NCBI GenBank assembly: GCA_903835275.1
Contig: CAILMK010000103.1
Span: 1-6,777, forward strand
Source: an uncultured bacterium
GTDB taxonomy: Bacteria; Bacteroidota; Bacteroidia; CAILMK01
DNA: 6,777 nt
Direction: 5' to 3'
Part shown: piece after piece, positions 1 to 5,444 of the stretch
How the letters are laid out: each line of letters starts with the position of its first letter
Numbering within the stretch: position 1 is the first letter of the stretch
Notes under the pieces: model-generated
The model's database searches: none
What the model was told of the DNA's origin: nothing
What the model saw: the letters and a program-made list of their open reading frames with translations, nothing else
Position numbers and translations under genes: made by a program

Positions 1-507
1 AAAATAATTGCGAAGGTTTTTAAACTTCATAAATACATTACTTGCTATGAAATAAAACACCACCACATACCAAAGCCGTGATATGAAAAACTTAATGGAA
101 ACCGTAAACATGGAGCTACTGAATGCTGTAATAAGTATCCAGGCAAGATTGAAAATAATAACAATTGTAAGGGGGTGCCTGAGTATCTTTTTATCAAACG
201 TGCCGTCAATGATAAGCTTCATGAAAAAGAGCCCCATCATGGCAAGAAGCAGTGGCTCGGTGGGCAAGTCCACACTGACACCGAATTCCTTAAAATCGAC
301 CTTTAAGCTCAGGGGAGTACAGAATGCAAGAAACAGAAAAATAGTATCCGGATGATAGATCATCCCCCAGAAAATAAGGATAACGAAAGGCAACAGCATG
401 AACCAGTAGCTCTCGCCAACCATCAATAACATATTAATACTGATGAATACCAGCATTAATGTGTAATAGAGGAAGTTTTCCCTATACTTCTGCAGAAGGC
501 TTCTCAT
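1..507 (-). CDS. Wzy/WaaL-like O-antigen polymerase or ligase family protein, N-terminal part (runs off the left edge)
   Basis: The frame is open from an ATG at 507 to base 1 with no stop, giving 169 residues of a protein whose C-terminus lies outside the window. It is very hydrophobic, with membrane segments at about residues 13-30, 36-51, 54-68, 86-101, 112-130 and 143-158. Short charged loops separate them, and 'SIKFFISRLWYVVVFYF' at 137-153 resembles the pre-ligase region of Bacteroidota O-antigen ligase family proteins. Family knowledge: such inner-membrane proteins polymerise undecaprenyl-linked repeat units or attach polymer to lipid A core. The ligase domain itself would lie further along and is not visible, so polymerase and ligase cannot be told apart. 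The start overlaps the end of the Wzz-like gene by 26 bases, which implies co-translation. No Shine-Dalgarno sequence is present; an in-frame ATG at 456 is the alternative start. Confidence 0.75.
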   Translation of the reverse strand, partial: MRSLLQKYRENFLYYTLMLVFISINMLLMVGESYWFMLLPFVILIFWGMIYHPDTIFLFLAFCTPLSLKVDFKEFGVSVDLPTEPLLLAMMGLFFMKLIIDGTFDKKILRHPLTIVIIFNLAWILITAFSSSMFTVSIKFFISRLWYVVVFYFIASNVFMKFKNLRNYF

Positions 508-1546
508 TCATCAAATTTGAGAATTGTTTCTGGAGTTTGTATTTCTTAAAATTGCTGATAAGACCGCATACAATTATGCTACAAGTGAACGCTGATAACA
601 TTGCCAGGGCAACGAGCAGACTCCTTAAAGGATATGATTTCTTTTCCGCGGGAACCGCACCACTAATAATAAACTTATGCGATAAATTTTGCCGCGCATC
701 TACCTGTGCCTGGTGCATCTTGGCTTCAATATCGGTCAACTGGTTCACTTCTGATTTCAACTGGTCAGAAAGCTTTTTATGAGTAGGGCCGTATTCAGCA
801 AGTAATTTTTCCTGGTCCTTGATTTCCCGTGCAACAGCTGTATTATTTGACATCAGGGCACGGTTATATTGTTCAGTTAGGATGGCTGGTTGTTCTTCAT
901 AATTTAAAACCCCAAGCTCTCCAAGTTTCCTGAGCGAATCCGCAATCAGATTGATATTCTGTTCTTTTTCATGAAAACGGGCTTCAACGATTTTCAAGGC
1001 TTCGCCGGCACGCTCCTGCTGCATCTTGGTTTTAAAAGTATCCACATAAGCAGCTATTTCATTCGCCATCAAAGCCGCAGTATCCGGTGATTCATCCAAT
1101 ACGGTTATCGATACTGACATATATTCGGTACGCTCGTACCTGACATTATCATGGTACATCAGTTCAAGGGTAGTACGCGGATATTCTGATTTAGGATCAA
1201 TGTCATAATGCCTCATCAAGTGGTATTTTTCAGCAATATGAGAAGTTATCTGGTCGGATTCAAGGACTTGCAATAATTGTTCTGCTTCGTTTTCCTGTCC
1301 GAATGCCAAAAGGTCCAACTGATCCGCTGTAGTACTTAACAATGCACGGGCAATTGAATTGGTCCTCACAGGATATACAATTACAGTGGATTTGAATTTA
1401 GGATGAATAAAAAAGGGTGCGCTGAAAATAAAGGCCAATATTCCTGCACCAAAAGTTGTAATCAGGATAGGTTTTTTGAATTTAACCAAAAAGTCTATCA
1501 CATTGGCGAAATTAAACTCGCCTTGCCTTTCGGAATTTCCGATCAT
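482..1546 (-). CDS. Wzz-type chain-length determinant / polysaccharide co-polymerase protein
   Basis: This 354-residue inner-membrane protein has the classic Wzz layout. A short cytoplasmic N-terminus (1-25) is followed by a first membrane segment at about 26-43. A periplasmic region of about 260 residues comes next, rich in charged helices (about 155-290, coiled-coil-like, with many E, K and Q). A second membrane segment at about 308-330 is preceded by the Pro-containing stretch 'AVPAEKKSYPL' (297-307), which matches the Pro-rich junction of the family. The 24-residue cytoplasmic tail has no tyrosine-kinase domain and no Tyr cluster, so this is a stand-alone co-polymerase and not a Wzc type. 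Family members set polymer length together with the Wzy polymerase or take part in export. The ATG overlaps the flippase stop as ATGA, and the next gene starts inside this gene's last codons; both fit one operon. The exact polysaccharide served is unknown. Confidence 0.85.
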   Translation of the reverse strand: MIGNSERQGEFNFANVIDFLVKFKKPILITTFGAGILAFIFSAPFFIHPKFKSTVIVYPVRTNSIARALLSTTADQLDLLAFGQENEAEQLLQVLESDQITSHIAEKYHLMRHYDIDPKSEYPRTTLELMYHDNVRYERTEYMSVSITVLDESPDTAALMANEIAAYVDTFKTKMQQERAGEALKIVEARFHEKEQNINLIADSLRKLGELGVLNYEEQPAILTEQYNRALMSNNTAVAREIKDQEKLLAEYGPTHKKLSDQLKSEVNQLTDIEAKMHQAQVDARQNLSHKFIISGAVPAEKKSYPLRSLLVALAMLSAFTCSIIVCGLISNFKKYKLQKQFSNLMNEKPSAEV

Positions 1547-2991
1547 TTGTTCTTAAATTTAAGTAATTGCAGGAAGAATCCTGGTTTTATTAGTTTCAAA
1601 ATCAGTGCAAAGGTAAGATTTATACCGCATAATATAAGCATCGCCCCTATCCAACTGCCAATCAGGGCATGACCCCAGTTAAATGTTGCAAATGCAAGGA
1701 TTATAAATAACCCTGTTTTGGAAAGTTCTTTAAACGACACCCCTATCCCGAATATTGCGTGTGCCTTAATTATTTGCGCTACACTTACAATCATCTGTGT
1801 CACAAGGGTGGCGATAACTGCACCCAAGGCTCCATATTGTCTTATCAGCCAGAAATTCAGGATAACATTCACCAAGACCCCTGCTCCGGATATGTAATTC
1901 AGGAAACGGATACTGCCATTGGCTGTAAGCAGGGTACCATAAATATATACCGTGGATATGGCGAGTTGCGTAAACATCAGGAACCCAAACACTACTCCAA
2001 GATAGGGAGTAGCCTGGGTATTATACAATAAACCCATGATCTCATCGCGAAAATAATAGGATGAAAGCCCGAGTAAAAAGGAAGGTACCATCAAAAGGCT
2101 GTAAGTTGTCCGGACAGTATGCTGAACGGATTCTTTTCGCTTTATCATTCCCGTAAAAACGGGAAGCAAAATAGTGGCGAATAAAAAAGCAACCATATTG
2201 AATGCATCCAATAAGCGATACGCCTGGGCATAAATACCTGCCTGCATTTTACCATCGGGCAGAAGGCGCTCTATCATCAGGGCATCAATGCGGGTATAAA
2301 GAGTCATTAAAATTCCCAATAAGGCATAAGGATAACTTTCCCGCAGGATCACACGGAGATAGGTCGTGTTTATCTTCGGCTTGAAAAAAGTGCTATACCT
2401 GAATACCGCGATAAATGCCACGAGAGCTGTTATCATATACGCCAGGCTTTGAGCATAGATATACCATTCTATTTTGAAGGAGGTAGTGAAAAAATTTCCC
2501 CAGAGCAAAATGCTGCAGAAAACGATCATTAATCCGCGGTCCAATACGGAGAATAAACTATCAATATTAAATTTATGCAGTCCCGCAAGATTTGCCCGCA
2601 AATAAAGGATCAGCGAGGCAAGAGCCTGGTTCAAAAGTATCCACCCCAGAAGGTACATGGAGTAGGCATTGTAACCCAACACTAAACCTCCGATGGCTGA
2701 AAGCAGGATGTATACCAGGGCAAGCCCAAGCTTCAGCGGAATGAAGGATGAAATATACTTTGAAAGCTGGGAGGGATTATGTGCAAGCCCCCTTTTGGTA
2801 AAGGTATCCAGTCCGGGATCAAGCACTATCTGCAGCCAGAATGAAAAACTGAACAAGGCATAGAACAAGCCATAGCTCTCCTCTCCTACCGCCAACTGAA
2901 CATTCCTGTCTATACCCAATATCCAAAAAGGCTTGATAAGCAAATTTAAGAGGAGTAAAAGGAAGAGGCTTCTAAAGTGCTTTGACTGCAT
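1543..2991 (-). CDS. Wzx-like oligosaccharide flippase (MATE/PST superfamily polysaccharide transporter)
   Basis: The protein has 482 residues from the ATG at 2991 and is hydrophobic throughout, with a pattern consistent with about 12-14 membrane helices, the usual size for this family. Recognisable parts are 'NLLIKPFWILGIDRNVQ' (16-32), typical of the first helix of Bacteroidota flippases, the loop 'YTRIDALMIE' (232-241), which has the R-x-D usual at the start of the second half, and 'YGALGAVIATLVTQ' (386-399). Family knowledge: these proteins move undecaprenyl-diphosphate-linked oligosaccharides to the outer face of the inner membrane. It is the first gene of the flippase-Wzz-polymerase/ligase operon; its TGA overlaps the next ATG by 4 bases. 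An in-frame TTG at 3015 would add 8 residues, but the ATG gives the family-like N-terminus and leaves the TAnnTTTG box at 2999-3006 upstream of the gene. The transported glycan cannot be predicted. Confidence 0.88.
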   Translation of the reverse strand: MQSKHFRSLFLLLLLNLLIKPFWILGIDRNVQLAVGEESYGLFYALFSFSFWLQIVLDPGLDTFTKRGLAHNPSQLSKYISSFIPLKLGLALVYILLSAIGGLVLGYNAYSMYLLGWILLNQALASLILYLRANLAGLHKFNIDSLFSVLDRGLMIVFCSILLWGNFFTTSFKIEWYIYAQSLAYMITALVAFIAVFRYSTFFKPKINTTYLRVILRESYPYALLGILMTLYTRIDALMIERLLPDGKMQAGIYAQAYRLLDAFNMVAFLFATILLPVFTGMIKRKESVQHTVRTTYSLLMVPSFLLGLSSYYFRDEIMGLLYNTQATPYLGVVFGFLMFTQLAISTVYIYGTLLTANGSIRFLNYISGAGVLVNVILNFWLIRQYGALGAVIATLVTQMIVSVAQIIKAHAIFGIGVSFKELSKTGLFIILAFATFNWGHALIGSWIGAMLILCGINLTFALILKLIKPGFFLQLLKFKNK

Positions 2992-2998
2992 TTGCGCA

Positions 2999-3006
2999 CA
3001 AAGATA
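2999..3006 (-). promoter_or_regulatory. Candidate -7 promoter box for the flippase operon
   Basis: The minus strand reads TATCTTTG, an exact match to the Bacteroidota -7 consensus TAnnTTTG. Its last base lies 7 bases before the flippase ATG, so with usual spacing the transcript would begin about 0-4 bases ahead of the start codon. No clear TTG -33 element is seen at about 19-21 bases upstream, which lowers confidence. Confidence 0.45.
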
Positions 3007-3083
3007 AGGACGCAAACGCTAAGGAATATAGGGATTTGCCTAAAATTTTAATCTCGCAGGAGCCTTATTACCATGACTACCAC

Positions 3084-3091
3084 TATATTTG
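3084..3091 (+). promoter_or_regulatory. Candidate -7 promoter box for coaD
   Basis: The plus strand reads TATATTTG, an exact match to TAnnTTTG, ending 4 bases before the coaD ATG at 3096. Usual spacing would put the transcription start at or next to the ATG, giving a leaderless message. A TTTG at 3035-3038 is too far upstream to act as the -33 element for this box. The match may be partly chance in AT-rich DNA. Confidence 0.4.
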
Positions 3092-3095
3092 CCTC

Positions 3096-3560
3096 ATGGA
3101 AAGAATCGCATTATTCCCGGGTACTTTTGATCCCCTGACACTGGGGCATAACGATATAATAGAACGTGCCTCGGGGATGTTTGACAAACTCTATCTCGGA
3201 ATTGGTGAAAACTCTTCCAAAAACAACCTTTTCTCTTTTGACAAGAGGGTCACCATGCTAAAGGAGATTTATTCAGGAAATCCCAAAATATCCGTGGAAG
3301 GATATAAGGAACTCACAGTGAATTTCTGTAAAAAAATCGGCGCAACCTTTATTATCCGCGGATTGCGTTCCGCCACAGATTTTGACTATGAAAGGAACAT
3401 CGCTGAAATGAATCATAAACTTGATCCTTCCATAGATACTGTTTTTCTGATCAGCAGGCCTGAATATGCAGCCATTACTTCCACCATAGTTCGGGAAATC
3501 CTTAAAAATGGCGGAGATATCAGCCATTTCGTGGACCGTAGGGTGATGAATTATTTGTAG
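3096..3560 (+). CDS. coaD: Phosphopantetheine adenylyltransferase (PPAT)
   Basis: This cytoplasmic enzyme transfers an adenylyl group from ATP to 4'-phosphopantetheine to give dephospho-CoA, the penultimate step of coenzyme A synthesis. It has 154 residues, normal for the bacterial family. The nucleotidyltransferase motif 'GTFDPLTLGH' sits at 9-18 and supplies T10 and H18 of the TxGH site. K42, 'RGLRSATDFDYE' at 88-99 (R88, R91, E99) and 'ITSTIVRE' at 127-134 match the known substrate and ATP contacts, at the same numbering as the E. coli enzyme. The ATG at 3096 gives the classic 'MERIALFPGTFDP' start; the frame extends back to a TTG at 2982, but that extension is not family-like and runs into the flippase gene. 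It is transcribed divergently from the flippase operon and converges on the PAP2 gene. It is a housekeeping gene with no obvious functional link to either neighbour. Confidence 0.97.
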   Translation: MERIALFPGTFDPLTLGHNDIIERASGMFDKLYLGIGENSSKNNLFSFDKRVTMLKEIYSGNPKISVEGYKELTVNFCKKIGATFIIRGLRSATDFDYERNIAEMNHKLDPSIDTVFLISRPEYAAITSTIVREILKNGGDISHFVDRRVMNYL

Positions 3561-3571
3561 AGAACAGGCTT

Positions 3572-3593
3572 CCCCCTTTAGGGGGTTAGGGGG
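3572..3593. repeat. C5/G5/G5 hairpin element between convergent genes, probable dispersed intergenic repeat
   Basis: The plus strand reads CCCCC-TTTA-GGGGG (3572-3585) followed by TTA-GGGGG (3586-3593). The C5 run can pair with either G5 run, giving a hairpin with a 4-base loop or a larger 12-base loop. It lies in the 43-base gap between the coaD stop and the stop of the convergent PAP2 gene, so it may act as a bidirectional transcription barrier. No T-run follows directly on either strand, so it is not a standard intrinsic terminator. Similar C-run/TTTA/G-run elements recur between genes in Bacteroidota genomes as far as I recall; only one copy is in this window. Confidence 0.55.
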
Positions 3594-3603
3594 TAAAATT
3601 CCT

Positions 3604-4500
3604 CTATTTTTGAAACATAGGATGCCAGTTCATGGTTAATCCTGTTCCCTGTGAAGAAGAGAAAACACCAAACGATACATTCTTGTTTTTGGAATGGTGC
3701 AATTCAGGGATTAAAACCCCGCATAAAACACCTACCCCAAAACCTACCGCACAATCGGAAGGAAAATGTGCAAGAGCCGCCACCCTCATGTAACCAATGG
3801 TCAGAGGTGGAATGGAAGCCGCGCCGTACATTAAAATTTTACTGCCACAGCTCATATCAGGATGATAATCACAGAACACCTTTGCCAGAAAAAAAGATGC
3901 GGCAGCCGTTGATGCCACATGCCCGCTATAGAAGGAACTTCGGTCATAACCGCTATTTCTATCCCCTAGTGGAAGGCTCTCATAATAACTTGCCGGGCGG
4001 TACCTGTTTATAAAAGTAGGGCCAAGGAAACTATAGTTGTAAACTGTAAAAGTCAATACCTGGGATTCGTAATACATAGCAAGGATCTTGACCCAATCCT
4101 TCCTTACTTTTTTATCTGCGATGATAGTTGCCGGAAGGAAAACCAATAAACCCGTCATGGTATAGTCAGAATATGTGGCGAACTTTTTTGACTGGGACGC
4201 ATCCTGGTGAAGGGCCCATTTATCTATTGAATTAAGGTCGGTCCTGTCAAGGTCCTGTAATTCCTGATCCGTGATTACTGATTTACGTTTTATTCGTGAT
4301 ATTGCAGGCGCATCTGTTCCCAGCCCAACTGCAATAACCGCTGCAGTTATCCAGTAGTTTTCCCTATATACGGGTTGAATAGGAATAGTTACAGTTACAG
4401 AATCACCAATCACTGGATTATTTTTAAGCTGGGCTTTGGAAGTGTTCGAGATGCAAAGGCAAATAAATAATGCGAGAAATAAATTTATGTGTGTTTTCAT
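3604..4500 (-). CDS. Exported PAP2-superfamily protein with altered motifs 1 and 2
   Basis: The protein has 298 residues. A signal peptide (1-23) has a hydrophobic core and cleavage at 'SKA|Q' before Q24, so it acts in the envelope. The PAP2 (type 2 phosphatidic acid phosphatase) fold is recognised from its three motifs. Motif 1 'PTFINRYRP' (161-169) keeps R168-P169 but has P161 where the family has the substrate-binding Lys of K-x6-RP. Motif 2 is 'YSGH' (191-194) instead of PSGH. Motif 3 is R239-x5-H245-x3-D249, preceded by Met instead of Ser. The catalytic histidines H194 and H245, plus D249, are therefore intact. Hydrophobic stretches lie at about 50-66, 113-128, 195-209 and 222-267. The C-terminus (275-297) looks like a beta-hairpin. 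It is the last gene of the DUF3943-PAP2-PAP2 group, 86 bases after its paralogue. Likely roles are dephosphorylation of a lipid or isoprenoid phosphate, or a weakened or altered activity; the substrate is unknown. Confidence 0.82.
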   Translation of the reverse strand: MKTHINLFLALFICLCISNTSKAQLKNNPVIGDSVTVTIPIQPVYRENYWITAAVIAVGLGTDAPAISRIKRKSVITDQELQDLDRTDLNSIDKWALHQDASQSKKFATYSDYTMTGLLVFLPATIIADKKVRKDWVKILAMYYESQVLTFTVYNYSFLGPTFINRYRPASYYESLPLGDRNSGYDRSSFYSGHVASTAAASFFLAKVFCDYHPDMSCGSKILMYGAASIPPLTIGYMRVAALAHFPSDCAVGFGVGVLCGVLIPELHHSKNKNVSFGVFSSSQGTGLTMNWHPMFQK

Positions 4501-4524
4501 TGGAAATAATCAATTATTATGCGA

Positions 4525-4569
4525 CCGGCCCTGAAGAACCGGAAAGAAAAAGTTGAACGCCTTCAGGCG
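4525..4569. repeat. Overlapping inverted repeats in the gap between the two PAP2 genes
   Basis: The 86-base intergenic gap 4501-4586 holds three mutually exclusive pairings: CCGG at 4525-4528 with CCGG at 4539-4542; CGCC-TTCA-GGCG at 4558-4569; and a 7-base pair CCTGAAG (4530-4536) with CTTCAGG (4561-4567). On the minus strand the CGCC/GGCG hairpin is followed after a few bases by a U-rich run, so a weak attenuator or terminator between the two phosphatase genes is possible. The stems are short and chance is not excluded. An AT-rich palindrome (4505-4518) lies just before the downstream gene's ATG. Confidence 0.3.
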
Positions 4570-4586
4570 CAATATTATTTAGATTT

Positions 4587-5408
4587 TTAAAATTTGCAAT
4601 TTAAAACAAAGCCATTGTACACTCCGTCGGTGGCGGGTATAAAGCAAACTTCTTTTCTTCCCCAGCGGTGAATGTGTGTTGCATAAACTATGTTGGTGGA
4701 AAGCATTCCGATACCTGCGCCAATCAGGACATCACTTTCCCAGTGCTGGTCATTGATCATCCTGAATGCAGCAACTGATGTAGCAAGTGCATAAGCGCCT
4801 ATTCCATACCAGGGGCTTTTATACCTGAACTCCCTGTAAACAATGGTAGCCGCGCAAAAGGCGTTAGCGGTATGTCCGGATGGCAAAGACACGAATGCCT
4901 GTGCATCCTTTTCCCGCACACTAAGCGGAACGCCCTTTAATCCTTGTGCATAACTATAGGGCCGTTCCTCATGCGTAATATATTTCATAGGGAAAACAAT
5001 TGCGTTCATTATGATTTCTGATTTTGCAATCAGCAATGCCGTATTGAGTACATCATTCTTACATTTGACTTTAAGGGCAAGCAGTGCAGCGAATTCCACA
5101 TAAGGCGAAAACTGCAAATAATCATCTATTTTCGAACCTTTTCCATTAGTAAGTTTCAATATCTCCGTCCTGGCCTGCCGGCTGCTATATAAACCATGGT
5201 TTCCTATCGTGGTTACTCCGTAAATAATAAGTGCCGCGGGTACAATCATGGAAGGGAGAAGTTTTGTTTTTAACCCTGCATCATCCGGTACCACATGTAC
5301 TGAATCGGATTTAAAGATAAAATTTGAATTTCCGGGTTTTGCGCTTTGCGCACAAGCAATTTGCTGAATACTGGATAGAATAATAAGAAATAATATTGTC
5401 TTTTTCAT
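4587..5408 (-). CDS. Exported PAP2-superfamily phosphatase with canonical motifs
   Basis: The protein has 273 residues. A signal peptide (1-20) is cleaved at 'ACA|Q', placing it in the envelope. All catalytic PAP2 motifs are present and spaced normally: K142-x6-R149-P150, P176-S177-G178-H179, and R216-x5-H222-x3-D226 (Phe replaces the usual Ser before R216). The reaction should go through a phospho-histidine intermediate on H222, as known for the superfamily. Hydrophobic segments lie at about 48-66, 101-113, 121-140, 182-192, 200-214 and 226-241. The C-terminus ends in a short beta-hairpin with a final Phe ('NGFVLNCKF'). Candidate substrates for such Bacteroidota proteins are undecaprenyl diphosphate, phosphatidylglycerol phosphate or lipid A phosphates; nothing here chooses among them. 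It starts 36 bases after the DUF3943 stop without an obvious promoter or Shine-Dalgarno sequence, so co-transcription is likely. Confidence 0.9.
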   Translation of the reverse strand: MKKTILFLIILSSIQQIACAQSAKPGNSNFIFKSDSVHVVPDDAGLKTKLLPSMIVPAALIIYGVTTIGNHGLYSSRQARTEILKLTNGKGSKIDDYLQFSPYVEFAALLALKVKCKNDVLNTALLIAKSEIIMNAIVFPMKYITHEERPYSYAQGLKGVPLSVREKDAQAFVSLPSGHTANAFCAATIVYREFRYKSPWYGIGAYALATSVAAFRMINDQHWESDVLIGAGIGMLSTNIVYATHIHRWGRKEVCFIPATDGVYNGFVLNCKF

Positions 5409-5444
5409 GGTGTTAGTTATTGTGCTGCCTAATGAACAGCTAAA

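Noticed and set aside
83..782. Plus-strand open frames at 83-355 and 459-782
   Set aside because: They lie antisense to the polymerase/ligase and Wzz genes, have no domain-like sequence, and read as shadows of the real minus-strand frames.
1403..2384. Plus-strand open frames at 1403-1672, 1759-2031 and 2202-2384
   Set aside because: They are antisense to the Wzz-like and flippase genes, and their low-complexity translations have no recognisable domain.
2992..3015. Longer flippase start at 3015
   Set aside because: The codon is TTG, the 8 added residues are not family-like, and the TAnnTTTG box would fall inside the gene. The ATG at 2991 gives the expected N-terminus.
2982..3095. 38-residue N-terminal extension of coaD from a TTG
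   Set aside because: The extension overlaps the flippase start, matches nothing in the PPAT family, and the ATG at 3096 gives a textbook N-terminus with E. coli-like numbering of active-site residues.
3273..3527. Minus-strand open frame inside coaD
   Set aside because: It is fully contained in a well-supported coaD gene on the other strand.
3581..3593. G-quadruplex at the G5-TTA-G5 run
   Set aside because: Only two G-tracts are present on one strand, not the four needed for an intramolecular quadruplex, and hairpin pairing with the C5 run is more likely.
3651..4013. 120-residue plus-strand open frame antisense to the PAP2 homologue
   Set aside because: The minus-strand frame has a signal peptide and PAP2 motifs; this frame has neither hydrophobic pattern nor domain.
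5340..5354. Lipoprotein cleavage site in the canonical PAP2 ('QIAC')
   Set aside because: The position three before Cys is Gln instead of Leu/Val/Ile, while 'ACA|Q' is a good signal peptidase I site.
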